Shown one piece after another: positions 47,002 through 54,337 of a DNA stretch of 64,000 bases (position 1 is the stretch's first letter; every line of letters begins with the position of its first letter). Source of the stretch: Candidatus Fonsibacter ubiquis (GTDB lineage Bacteria; Pseudomonadota; Alphaproteobacteria; Pelagibacterales; Pelagibacteraceae); NCBI RefSeq assembly GCF_002688585.1, contig NZ_CP024034.1, positions 1 through 64,000 of the forward strand, given 5' to 3'. The notes under the pieces are model-generated. The model saw nothing but the letters and a program-made list of their open reading frames with translations, ran no database searches and was not told the origin of the DNA. Position numbers and translations under genes: made by a program.

Positions 47002-47697
47002 ATGAGAACAAAATTTAAAATTTTTATATTGGGATGCAAAGATGTCATTCCTTTATTGATCCCGGTAGTTCCCTTTGGAATTATTTTTGGTGTTGTTGGA
47101 ATTGAGTCTGGATTGGGGGCGACGATTACTTTTTTAATGTCGATTATTATCTTTGCAGGATCATCACAACTGGCTTTTACTCAACTTTTTACCAGTGGTG
47201 CAACCGCTCCTGTTATTGTTAGTTCTGTTGCAATTGTAAATTCAAGACATTTTTTATACAGTGCAGTGATTGCTCAATATTTAACCAAATTGAAATTGTT
47301 TTGGAAAATAATTTTATCTTATTTTCTAACGGATCAAGCTTTTATTGTTTCTCAAAAATATTTTAAACAACAGCCAAAAAATAATCTTAGACATTATCAT
47401 TTATTAGGCTCTGGATTTACACTTTGGTTTATTTGGCAACTTTCAACAATTACCGGGATTGTTGTAGGTGAAGTTATTCCAAAAGAATTAAATCTAGCTT
47501 TTGCAGTTCCTTTAACTTTCATTTCGCTAATTATTGTAGATATGAAAAAGTTAGATCATTTAATTGTTGCAATCACGTCAGGTATTTTTGCAGTAATTTT
47601 TTTTAATTTACCTCTTAGAACTTATATAATTGTTGCTGCGGCTGCTGGAATTTTAGTTGCTTACGGATTAACTCATACAAAACTTTATAGAAAATAA
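47002..47697 (+). CDS. azlC: AzlC family branched-chain amino acid exporter, large subunit
   Basis: AzlC (YgaZ-like) with AzlD (YgaH-like) exports branched-chain amino acids. It has 231 residues and about seven helices. The family motif is PVVPFGIIFGVVGIESGLG, followed by IFAGSSQLAFTQLFTSGA and NSRHFLYSAVIAQYL, with LTDQAFIVSQKYF later. All are typical AzlC blocks. azlD begins one base after its stop. Confidence 0.93.
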   Translation: MRTKFKIFILGCKDVIPLLIPVVPFGIIFGVVGIESGLGATITFLMSIIIFAGSSQLAFTQLFTSGATAPVIVSSVAIVNSRHFLYSAVIAQYLTKLKLFWKIILSYFLTDQAFIVSQKYFKQQPKNNLRHYHLLGSGFTLWFIWQLSTITGIVVGEVIPKELNLAFAVPLTFISLIIVDMKKLDHLIVAITSGIFAVIFFNLPLRTYIIVAAAAGILVAYGLTHTKLYRK

Positions 47698-47698
47698 A

Positions 47699-48010
47699 AT
47701 GCTTTGGACAACATTAATATTAGCAGGTCTTGTTACTTTTTTTACTCGTTTTTCAATGATTGCATTATTAAAAAAAGATTATTTTTCGCCACGTGTAAAA
47801 TTAGTTTTAAGTTATGTCCCAAGCGCAGTCTTTCCAGCAATTATTTTTCCAGCTGTTTTTTTAAATTCTACAGGTCAGTTAGTATTTTTTGATAATCCAA
47901 AAGTTTTAGCTGCTTTAATTGCAGTATTAGTTGGCTATTTAACAGAAAGTGTAATTGCTACTATTCTATCTGGTCTTGCAGTTTTGTGGTTATTAATCTT
48001 TTTTATTTAA
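47699..48010 (+). CDS. azlD: AzlD family branched-chain amino acid exporter, small subunit
   Basis: This is a 103-residue membrane protein with three to four helices: LWTTLILAGLVTFFTRFSMIAL, LVLSYVPSAVFPAIIFPAVFL and a C-terminal pair. VPSAVFPAIIFPA is the conserved AzlD core. It directly follows azlC and is followed three bases later by an MFS transporter gene, so the three are likely co-transcribed. Confidence 0.92.
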   Translation: MLWTTLILAGLVTFFTRFSMIALLKKDYFSPRVKLVLSYVPSAVFPAIIFPAVFLNSTGQLVFFDNPKVLAALIAVLVGYLTESVIATILSGLAVLWLLIFFI

Positions 48011-48013
48011 TCG

Positions 48014-49180
48014 ATGTTTAAAAAAGTTTTATCACTTCCAAAAACTGTTTGGTTAATTGGATGCATCAGCCTTATTAATGACAGTGCGAGTGAAATGGTT
48101 TATCCGCTTCTTCCACTTTATTTATCAAGTGTATTATTAGCAGGTCCGAAAGTACTCGGAATAATTGAAGGTATTGCAGAAGCAACTTCTAGTTTGCTTA
48201 GATTAGTTACAGGAGTTATTTTTGATAGGACAAGGAAGGCAAAGCCGTGGTTAGTATTTGGTTATGGAATTGCAGGAATTAGCAGACCTTTAATTGCATT
48301 TATTAGTTCATGGCCAGCATTACTTCTTATTAGGTTTGCAGATCGAGTGGGTAAAGGAGTTAGATCATCCCCAAGAGATGCATTGCTTGCAAATAGTACC
48401 GATAAAAAAAACTATGGCTTAGTCTTTGGTTTTCATCGCGCCATGGATAATGCAGGCGCAATTATTGGACCATTGATCGCTGCACTATTAGTTGGCATCG
48501 GTATATCATTACAGAATATTTTTCTATTAGCACTAGCTCCTGCAATTTTAGCAGTTTCATTATCTTTAATGATTAAAGAAAAAAAATTTAAACCTATTAA
48601 AAATCAAAAAATTAAATGGTCATTTCAAGGAATGCCAAAAATTTTTAAAAAGTATTTATGGGCTGTTGCCTTTTTTACATTAGCATGTTCATCAGATTTA
48701 TTTTTATTATTTAGATTGAAAGAGTTGGGTGTAGAAAATTATCAAATTCCTATAATATGGGCAGGGGTCTCTTTAGTAACCACAGTTTTTTGTACACCAT
48801 TTTCTGCTCTTTCAGATAAATATGGAAGGCTTAAGTTTTTAGCATTAGGCTGGATTGCTTATATTTTATTTTATTTATTTATGGCCCAGGCAAATTCTTT
48901 AAATTTTACTATTTGGATTTTATTTGGGTTTTATGGATTATTTAAAGCAGCCACAGAAGGAGTAGAGCGAGCATTTGTTGCAGATCTTACCAAAATTAAC
49001 CAACGTGGTACTGCATTTGGTTGGTTTAATCTGGTAACAGGCCTAATGTTATTTCCCGCTTCATTTATTTTTGGGTTCTTGTATGAAAGTTATGGTGTTC
49101 AAATTGCATTTTTATTCTCAGCTATTTCATCAATCATTGCACTTATTATTCTTGCAGGCTGCAGAAATAAGTCTGTTTAA
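48014..49180 (+). CDS. Major facilitator superfamily transporter
   Basis: The 388-residue, roughly twelve-helix MFS permease has the motif A region FADRVGKGVRSSPRDALLAN after helix 2-3 (quoted as DRVGKGVRSSPRDAL), AMDNAGAIIGPLIAALLV and a second-half motif SALSDKYGRLKFL. These sequences resemble the Bcr/multidrug-like MFS clade often found next to azlCD. The substrate cannot be told. It follows azlD by three bases. Confidence 0.87.
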   Translation: MFKKVLSLPKTVWLIGCISLINDSASEMVYPLLPLYLSSVLLAGPKVLGIIEGIAEATSSLLRLVTGVIFDRTRKAKPWLVFGYGIAGISRPLIAFISSWPALLLIRFADRVGKGVRSSPRDALLANSTDKKNYGLVFGFHRAMDNAGAIIGPLIAALLVGIGISLQNIFLLALAPAILAVSLSLMIKEKKFKPIKNQKIKWSFQGMPKIFKKYLWAVAFFTLACSSDLFLLFRLKELGVENYQIPIIWAGVSLVTTVFCTPFSALSDKYGRLKFLALGWIAYILFYLFMAQANSLNFTIWILFGFYGLFKAATEGVERAFVADLTKINQRGTAFGWFNLVTGLMLFPASFIFGFLYESYGVQIAFLFSAISSIIALIILAGCRNKSV

Positions 49181-49229
49181 TTTGAGTAATATTGATTAGT
49201 ATTTTCAGATAGCTTAAAAAATTAAAAAA

Positions 49230-49601
49230 ATGCTACGTGCTATATTTATTATTTTCTTTTTCCAACTTTTAGGAGAAGCAATCAAAAAATTTTTTGAAAT
49301 GCGAATTCCAGGTCCTGTATTAGGACTTATTCTTCTACTTATTGTATTAATATTTTTAAAAAGGTTTAAAACTGTAGCCATTACAAATTTAAAAGAAGAT
49401 GTAATTAATACCTCAAATTATATCTTAAATTATCTTTCACTTTTATTTGTTCCAATTGGCGTTGGTGTTGTGATGCACCTTTCTTATTTGGAAAATAATC
49501 TTTTTAAAGTTCTAATTATTGTTTTTATATCTACTATTTTAACCATTGGTCTGACCGCATTTTTAATGGAAAAAATAAATAAACGAATTAATAAGAAATG
49601 A
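49230..49601 (+). CDS. lrgA: LrgA/CidA family holin-like membrane protein
   Basis: LrgA-type proteins act with LrgB in murein hydrolase control or in pyruvate/glycolate transport, depending on lineage. It has 123 residues and four helices. LLGEAIKKFFEMRIPGPVLGLILLL is the family core (diagnostic: IPGPVLGLILL), and FVPIGVGVVMHL is the second. The stop overlaps the lrgB start (ATGA). LrgAB in a streamlined marine bacterium more likely acts in transport of small organic acids than in lysis; that is inference. Confidence 0.88.
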   Translation: MLRAIFIIFFFQLLGEAIKKFFEMRIPGPVLGLILLLIVLIFLKRFKTVAITNLKEDVINTSNYILNYLSLLFVPIGVGVVMHLSYLENNLFKVLIIVFISTILTIGLTAFLMEKINKRINKK

Positions 49602-50329
49602 TTGAGAAGGATAAGCTTTATAGTATTTGGGTTTATTTGCAGGCAGAACCATTATTTTGGTTAACCTTAACCATTGGTTCTTATTTAATAGGAGATTATT
49701 TTTATAAAAAATCAAAATTATTTCCGCTCGTAAATCCAGTTGCAATTTCAATATTTATTGTATCACTGGTCTTAATTAATCTTGATATTTCCTACGAGCG
49801 ATATTTTGATGGCGCCAAATTTATTCATTTTATGTTAGGGCCAGCAACGGTAGCTCTTGCAATTCCAATTTATAAGCAATTCAAAGTCATTCAAAAAGAA
49901 GCTTTAAGTATTTCGGCCTCACTTATAGCTGGAAGTTTGTTTGCAATTATTTCAACTTTTATTTTATGTGAAATTTTTAAAATAGATGATCAGGTTTTAT
50001 TTAGTATGCTTCCACGAAGTGCGACAGCTCCTATTGCTATGGGTATTGCGGATTTAATTGGGGGAATTCCATCGCTTACGGCCATTATAACAATCTTAAC
50101 AGGAATTATGGGTGCTTCTTTTGGAACTTTTGCTTTAGATTTTTTAAAACTAAAAGATATGTCAGCAAGAGGTTTCGGATTAGGTCTGGCTTCGCATGGA
50201 ATTGGAACTGCAAGAGCTATGAGCAGAAATGAAACAGCAGGAGTTTTTGCAGCTTTAGCGCTTGGTTTAAATGGTATTGCAACCGCAATATTAGTTCCGC
50301 TATTATTTAAGTTATTAAATATTTTTTAA
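49598..50329 (+). CDS. lrgB: LrgB/CidB family membrane protein
   Basis: This partner of LrgA has 243 residues and six or seven helices. Family motifs are NPVAISIFIVSLVL, FMLGPATVALAIPIYKQ, MLPRSATAPIAMGIADLIGG and the C-terminal ASHGIGTARAMSRNETAGVFAALALG (quoted in part as SHGIGTARAMS). All are strongly conserved in LrgB. It overlaps lrgA and is followed two bases later by a cytochrome b561 gene. Confidence 0.9.
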   Translation: MIEKDKLYSIWVYLQAEPLFWLTLTIGSYLIGDYFYKKSKLFPLVNPVAISIFIVSLVLINLDISYERYFDGAKFIHFMLGPATVALAIPIYKQFKVIQKEALSISASLIAGSLFAIISTFILCEIFKIDDQVLFSMLPRSATAPIAMGIADLIGGIPSLTAIITILTGIMGASFGTFALDFLKLKDMSARGFGLGLASHGIGTARAMSRNETAGVFAALALGLNGIATAILVPLLFKLLNIF

Positions 50330-50331
50330 TC

Positions 50332-50868
50332 ATGGGTTTAAAAAACTCTCCAGATAATTATGGTCTTATAAGTAAGAATCTTCACTGGATTTTAGCAGTT
50401 CTACTTTTATTAAATTTTTTTTTGGGATTTATTATGGGAGATTTAGAAAGAGGCCCTTTACGATCATCCTTATTTCATTTTCATAAATCAATGGGAATAC
50501 TATTGCTTGGACTAATTATTTTAAGATTATTGTGGAGGGTAATTAATACTACACCCATACATTTATCTAATAATCAACTTATTAAAAGAATTTCAAAATT
50601 TGTTCATTATTCATTTTATTTAATTTTATTAATAGTCACATTTAGTGGATGGATTTATTCAACTGCAAGAGCAGGTCCTGTTGATGTTTTTGGATTATTT
50701 TATATGCCTGCAATTGTAGAAAAAAATGACGTTATCGGTCAAATAGCAAAAGATATACATATTTATTCAGTTTATATTTTCATTTCTTTTGTGATCATTC
50801 ATATTTTTGCAAGCATTTATCATCATTTTTTTTTAAAGGATAAAACCTTAAAGAGAATGTGGTATTGA
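50332..50868 (+). CDS. Cytochrome b561
   Basis: This is a di-heme membrane protein of 178 residues and four helices, YodB/CybB type. Candidate heme ligands are His in SKNLHWILAVLLL, the FHFHKSMGILLLG histidines, FVHYSFYLILL and DIHIYSVYIFISFVIIHIFA. Members oxidise superoxide or shuttle electrons with quinone in the inner membrane. It follows lrgB by two bases, so is likely co-transcribed with lrgAB. Confidence 0.88.
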   Translation: MGLKNSPDNYGLISKNLHWILAVLLLLNFFLGFIMGDLERGPLRSSLFHFHKSMGILLLGLIILRLLWRVINTTPIHLSNNQLIKRISKFVHYSFYLILLIVTFSGWIYSTARAGPVDVFGLFYMPAIVEKNDVIGQIAKDIHIYSVYIFISFVIIHIFASIYHHFFLKDKTLKRMWY

Positions 50869-50939
50869 AATATATAATGATTATCTGTGGTTTCTTAATT
50901 TAATTGCTTTTTTTAAATATAGTATTAAGTTTAATTTAT

Positions 50940-51134
50940 ATGGCAACATACGAATGTCCAAAATGTAAAATGTCCGCAAACATAACTTGTGGAAAATGTG
51001 GAGCGCCTTTAAAAGATTCTTCATTAAAGTTAGATAATGGACAAAAAGTTCAAATCTGCGAGTGTCCTAACGGTCATGGAAAAATTAAAAGTCCTTTGTG
51101 CTGTGGCCAGGATATGAGCTGTCAGGTTGCCTAG
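50940..51134 (+). CDS. Small zinc-ribbon protein, unknown
   Basis: This is a 64-residue, cysteine-rich cytoplasmic protein. Cysteines occur as CPKC (6,9), CGKC (17,20), CEC (40,42), CC (54,55) and Cys61. The first four would form one zinc ribbon; the others could form a second metal site together with the histidine in NGHGK. I chose the internal ATG (MATYECPKC) because the upstream TTG-led extension is hydrophobic with no support. The cellular role is unknown; it stands alone between cytochrome b561 and the transaminase gene. Confidence 0.75.
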   Translation: MATYECPKCKMSANITCGKCGAPLKDSSLKLDNGQKVQICECPNGHGKIKSPLCCGQDMSCQVA

Positions 51135-51177
51135 TAAATATTTAACAATCTAAAATTTATATAGCGTAGTAGAAAAG

Positions 51178-52029
51178 ATGAGACAAGTTTACGTTAATGG
51201 AGATTATAAAAGAGAGGATGAAGCCAAAGTTTCAATCTTTGATAGAGGTCTATTATTTTCAGATTCTATATATGAAGTAACCTCAGTAATTAATGGAAAA
51301 TTAATTGATTTTAATCATCATATGAAAAGATTAGATCGCTCTATGACTGAATTAAAATTTAAAAGTTTCATTAAACATAATGAAATCTTGGAATTTCATA
51401 GAAAACTTATTGAATTAAATAATTTAAAAGAAGGAATGGTCTACACCCAGGTAACCCGAGGGGTTGTAGATAGAAGTTTTGATATGCCAAAAGAAGCCAT
51501 CAAACCTACAGTGCTTGCTTTTACTCAAGAGAAAAAAATTTTAGAATCTGATGCTGCAAAAAATGGAATTAAAGTGATGACACTTGAAGATATGAGATGG
51601 AAAAGAAACGATATTAAGACTACACAATTATTATATGCAAGCATGGCAAAGTCTGAAGCCACAGCTAAAGGTTTTGATGATGCATGGATGTTAAGGCAGG
51701 GTAATGTAACCGAAGGCAGTTCTAACAATGCTTGGATAGTAAAAGGTAAAATTATTATGACAAGACATTCTAATAATTTAATTTTAAGCGGAATAACGAG
51801 AGAGGCTGTTTTAAAATGTGCAAAAGATTTAGGTTATGAGGTTGTAACTAAAAATTTTACATTACAAGATGCTCAGTCTGCAAATGAAGCCTTTGTAACA
51901 TCAGCAACTGCCTTAGTAACTCCAGTTGTAAAAATTAATACAAGCCAAATCGGCGATGGAAAACCTGGTAATTTTGTTAAAGCTTTAAGAGCAGAGTATA
52001 TAAAGCAGGCCTTAGAGACTGCAATTTAA
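51178..52029 (+). CDS. dat: D-amino-acid transaminase, class IV
   Basis: This PLP fold-type IV aminotransferase converts D-alanine plus 2-oxoglutarate to pyruvate plus D-glutamate. The 283-residue length is typical. MRQVYVNGDYKREDEAKVSIFDRG is the family start (diagnostic: SIFDRGLLFSDSIYE), the PLP lysine lies in RWKRNDIKTTQLLYAS, and EGSSNNAWIV and ILSGITREAVL follow. Branched-chain or aminodeoxychorismate lyase relatives share the fold, but the RNDIKTTQLL motif favours Dat. It may supply D-glutamate for peptidoglycan. Confidence 0.88.
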   Translation: MRQVYVNGDYKREDEAKVSIFDRGLLFSDSIYEVTSVINGKLIDFNHHMKRLDRSMTELKFKSFIKHNEILEFHRKLIELNNLKEGMVYTQVTRGVVDRSFDMPKEAIKPTVLAFTQEKKILESDAAKNGIKVMTLEDMRWKRNDIKTTQLLYASMAKSEATAKGFDDAWMLRQGNVTEGSSNNAWIVKGKIIMTRHSNNLILSGITREAVLKCAKDLGYEVVTKNFTLQDAQSANEAFVTSATALVTPVVKINTSQIGDGKPGNFVKALRAEYIKQALETAI

Positions 52030-52031
52030 TT

Positions 52032-52271
52032 TTAAGTGTTATTGATTTTACTCGCCCAAAATTTATCTAAAAAGTAATACCACACCCCATTAATTATTGG
52101 CTCAACCAAAGCATCTACTGCTGCAAGTTCTAAACTTGAGCCGGTAATAAAAACATTACAAGTTGCAGCAATAATAATGTGCCCAATTGTATAAATAATT
52201 GCTCTTGCAATGCTTGATCCGATTAATTGTTTTTTTATTGCATTGAAGAACCCGCTATCAAATTCAGCCAT
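52032..52271 (-). CDS. DUF2061 family membrane protein
   Basis: This is a 79-residue protein with two membrane segments. The family pattern SSIARAIIYTIGHIIIAA, then AAVDALVEPIINGVWYYFLDKFW, is recognisable; the terminal YxxxDKFW resembles the HERxW motif of DUF2061. Function unknown. It ends two bases from the convergent transaminase gene. Confidence 0.78.
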   Translation of the reverse strand: MAEFDSGFFNAIKKQLIGSSIARAIIYTIGHIIIAATCNVFITGSSLELAAVDALVEPIINGVWYYFLDKFWASKINNT

Positions 52272-52363
52272 AAGAAATAATATAGACCTTAGGTGTTAAA
52301 ATTCAATGTGTAAGTTTGTTAATTATAGAATTATTATGTGAATCTGTTATTAAATTTTAAAAA

Positions 52364-52759
52364 ATGAATATTTCAATTTTATTTACAATAATTTTTATAA
52401 TTTTTTACTTAATTCTTACAATAATCACTATTAAAGCGAGACGAGCTGCTCGAGTTGAATATGGAGATGGTTTTAATAAAGATTTAACCAAAGCAATTAG
52501 AGCTCATGGTAACTTTTTTGAATTTACAGTTTTTTTTATAATTTCTTCTTTTTTATTAGAGCTTTTAGATGGGGCCCTTATTTATATTTTTTTAGTAAAT
52601 ATTATATTTTTTTTAGGAAGAATTTCCCATGCTTATAGTATGTTTAAAGAAAAGTTATTATTCAGACAAATTGGAATGATGGCAACTTTAACTTGCTACG
52701 TATTTAATTGTATTTATTTATTATATTTATATTGGCAGTATTTTAAACAGTTAGATTAA
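52364..52759 (+). CDS. MAPEG family membrane protein
   Basis: The 131-residue protein has four helices. The MAPEG motif is visible in KAIRAHGNFFEFTVFF (R-x-H-x-N-x-x-E), with a second-half GRISHAYSMF. Bacterial members bind glutathione or act as membrane-associated peroxidase/transferase-like proteins; the exact reaction is unknown. It stands alone on the plus strand between DUF2061 and the 405-residue membrane protein. Confidence 0.87.
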   Translation: MNISILFTIIFIIFYLILTIITIKARRAARVEYGDGFNKDLTKAIRAHGNFFEFTVFFIISSFLLELLDGALIYIFLVNIIFFLGRISHAYSMFKEKLLFRQIGMMATLTCYVFNCIYLLYLYWQYFKQLD

Positions 52760-52781
52760 ATACTTAATTTATAAAGAACGC

Positions 52782-53999
52782 TTAGTTATTAATTATTAGC
52801 TTAAAAGACTTAGTGATTATTCTATAAATAGGAAATGACCCAACTCGATCGCTTATCACAGTTTTAATATTCCAGCATGAAAAATACAAAAAAAATAAAA
52901 TATAATAATATTTTTTAGTGATAAAAAATTTTTTTAATTTTGAATAAAGAAAACCTTCATAAAATTTAAAATATTTATTCTTAATAAGAAAAAAATAAGT
53001 AAAAATTGAAAACGTGTATGCTATATTTACGACTCTTCCCCAGTCATACATGGCGGCAAATAATATAGGAACAGGACTAAGTAATAATATTAAAATTATA
53101 AAAAAAAACTTAAATCTAAATGGAAAAATAATTTTTTTTTTATTAAATTTAGAGTTTGCGCAAAGAATAAAAAGCGGTAAAAAACCAACAATAATAATTA
53201 TTATATATCGAATGAAATACTCTATTTTATAATTATTGGCTGTGAATTGTTGTAGGATTGTTGATTTACTTTTAAGCAAAGCTAGCGACATATAGCATCG
53301 TTCCTGAAATACAGACATTAGCTCTAAACACATTTTATCATGCCCAGAATCAGATAATGGATTTAAAATTACTAATAAAAAAGTTACAAATGAAGGAATG
53401 CATATAATTAAAGTCTTGCAAACAACTCTAATAATATTTTTTTTAAAATTTTTGATATATAAAATAAAAATTATAAACGGAAAAAAAAATATTACAGGTT
53501 CCCAAATAAGAAATGATACTGGAAAAATAAAAAAAATATAACTATTGCAATATTTTTCACTATATTTATTTGAAGACAAATATAAAAAAACAATAAAAAT
53601 TATAAATATAAGTGTTTCCTTTCTAACTAAACTCTCAATTTCAGCAAGAGGAAATAATAAAAATATTGGAGAGTACAAAGCTAGTCTAAGTAGAAAATTA
53701 AGTTGAATTTTTTTTATAAAATTGAATGTTAAAATTAAAAAAATTAAGTAAAAAAAAATTTGGAATAAAAATACAACAAATCTTATTTTACTTTCAAATA
53801 AAAGGGCCAATTTAAATGCAATCTCACCTAATAAACCTCTTCTTGTGAAGCCGCCTTGATAATTAATTAACCACTCAGACATTGTGGAGTCATTACCAAC
53901 AGTATGTTTGTTAAATAAAAAAATTGAAGCACAAATAAACAAAAATGATAAATATAAAAAAAATATGTTACTTTCTTTTTTTTTAGAAATTTGTGCCAT
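52782..53999 (-). CDS. Polytopic membrane protein, possibly GT-C glycosyltransferase- or polymerase-like
   Basis: The 405-residue protein has ten or more hydrophobic helices and a basic, aromatic-rich composition. A luminal motif YQGGFTRRGLLGEIAF lies after helix 1 (about 46-61) and MYDWGRVVNIAYTF near residue 325, both motifs that recur in uncharacterised bacterial membrane proteins tied to surface polysaccharide. I do not assign a function. The coding strand is more AT-rich than its neighbours, with long A/T runs and many isoleucine and lysine codons. It abuts the upstream DUF6356 gene with no gap (TAA then ATG). Confidence 0.6.
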   Translation of the reverse strand: MAQISKKKESNIFFLYLSFLFICASIFLFNKHTVGNDSTMSEWLINYQGGFTRRGLLGEIAFKLALLFESKIRFVVFLFQIFFYLIFLILTFNFIKKIQLNFLLRLALYSPIFLLFPLAEIESLVRKETLIFIIFIVFLYLSSNKYSEKYCNSYIFFIFPVSFLIWEPVIFFFPFIIFILYIKNFKKNIIRVVCKTLIICIPSFVTFLLVILNPLSDSGHDKMCLELMSVFQERCYMSLALLKSKSTILQQFTANNYKIEYFIRYIIIIIVGFLPLFILCANSKFNKKKIIFPFRFKFFFIILILLLSPVPILFAAMYDWGRVVNIAYTFSIFTYFFLIKNKYFKFYEGFLYSKLKKFFITKKYYYILFFLYFSCWNIKTVISDRVGSFPIYRIITKSFKLIINN

Positions 54000-54215
54000 T
54001 TATTTTTTATTATCTTGTTCTGATTTTTGAAAAATATTATTAATTCGTTTTATTCTTTTACTTGTTGTGTATTCAAACCAAGCCGGATTAATTGCGTGAA
54101 CAAACGCAGTAACAAAAGACCATAAACATTTAAGCCCAATTTTCATTGCAAAAAACATGTGTTCAAAATAGCCTTTATTAGCAAGTTCTAAATGTCTTTT
54201 AATTTTGTTAATCAT
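54000..54215 (-). CDS. DUF6356 family small protein
   Basis: This is a 71-residue protein. The middle carries YFEHMFFAMKIGLKCLW, then FVTAFVHAINPAWFEYTTSKRI, matching the small DUF6356 proteins sometimes annotated as capsule biosynthesis. One hydrophobic, probably membrane-facing helix spans about residues 24-45. Its stop abuts the start of the 405-residue membrane protein, which suggests translational coupling and a shared role, perhaps at the cell surface. The function is unproven. Confidence 0.7.
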   Translation of the reverse strand: MINKIKRHLELANKGYFEHMFFAMKIGLKCLWSFVTAFVHAINPAWFEYTTSKRIKRINNIFQKSEQDNKK

Positions 54216-54302
54216 ATTTAGATAATAGTCATATTATACACTTAGCGTATCAAATTACATAATTTCAAGTATTCAATAAAAATTTTTATTTTATTAACCC
54301 GC

Positions 54303-54330
54303 ATTGAAATATAGAAAATTGTAACCATAT
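54303..54330 (+). promoter_or_regulatory. Candidate heat-shock (RpoH-type) promoter of clpB
   Basis: ATTGAAA and CCATAT are separated by 15 bases, resembling the sigma-32 pattern CTTGAA-N13/17-CCxxAT of proteobacteria. A start of transcription six to eight bases beyond the second element would fall on or just before the clpB ATG at 54338, implying a leaderless or near-leaderless mRNA. Heat-shock control of clpB is the rule in proteobacteria. Confidence 0.45.
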
Positions 54331-54337
54331 ATTTTGT

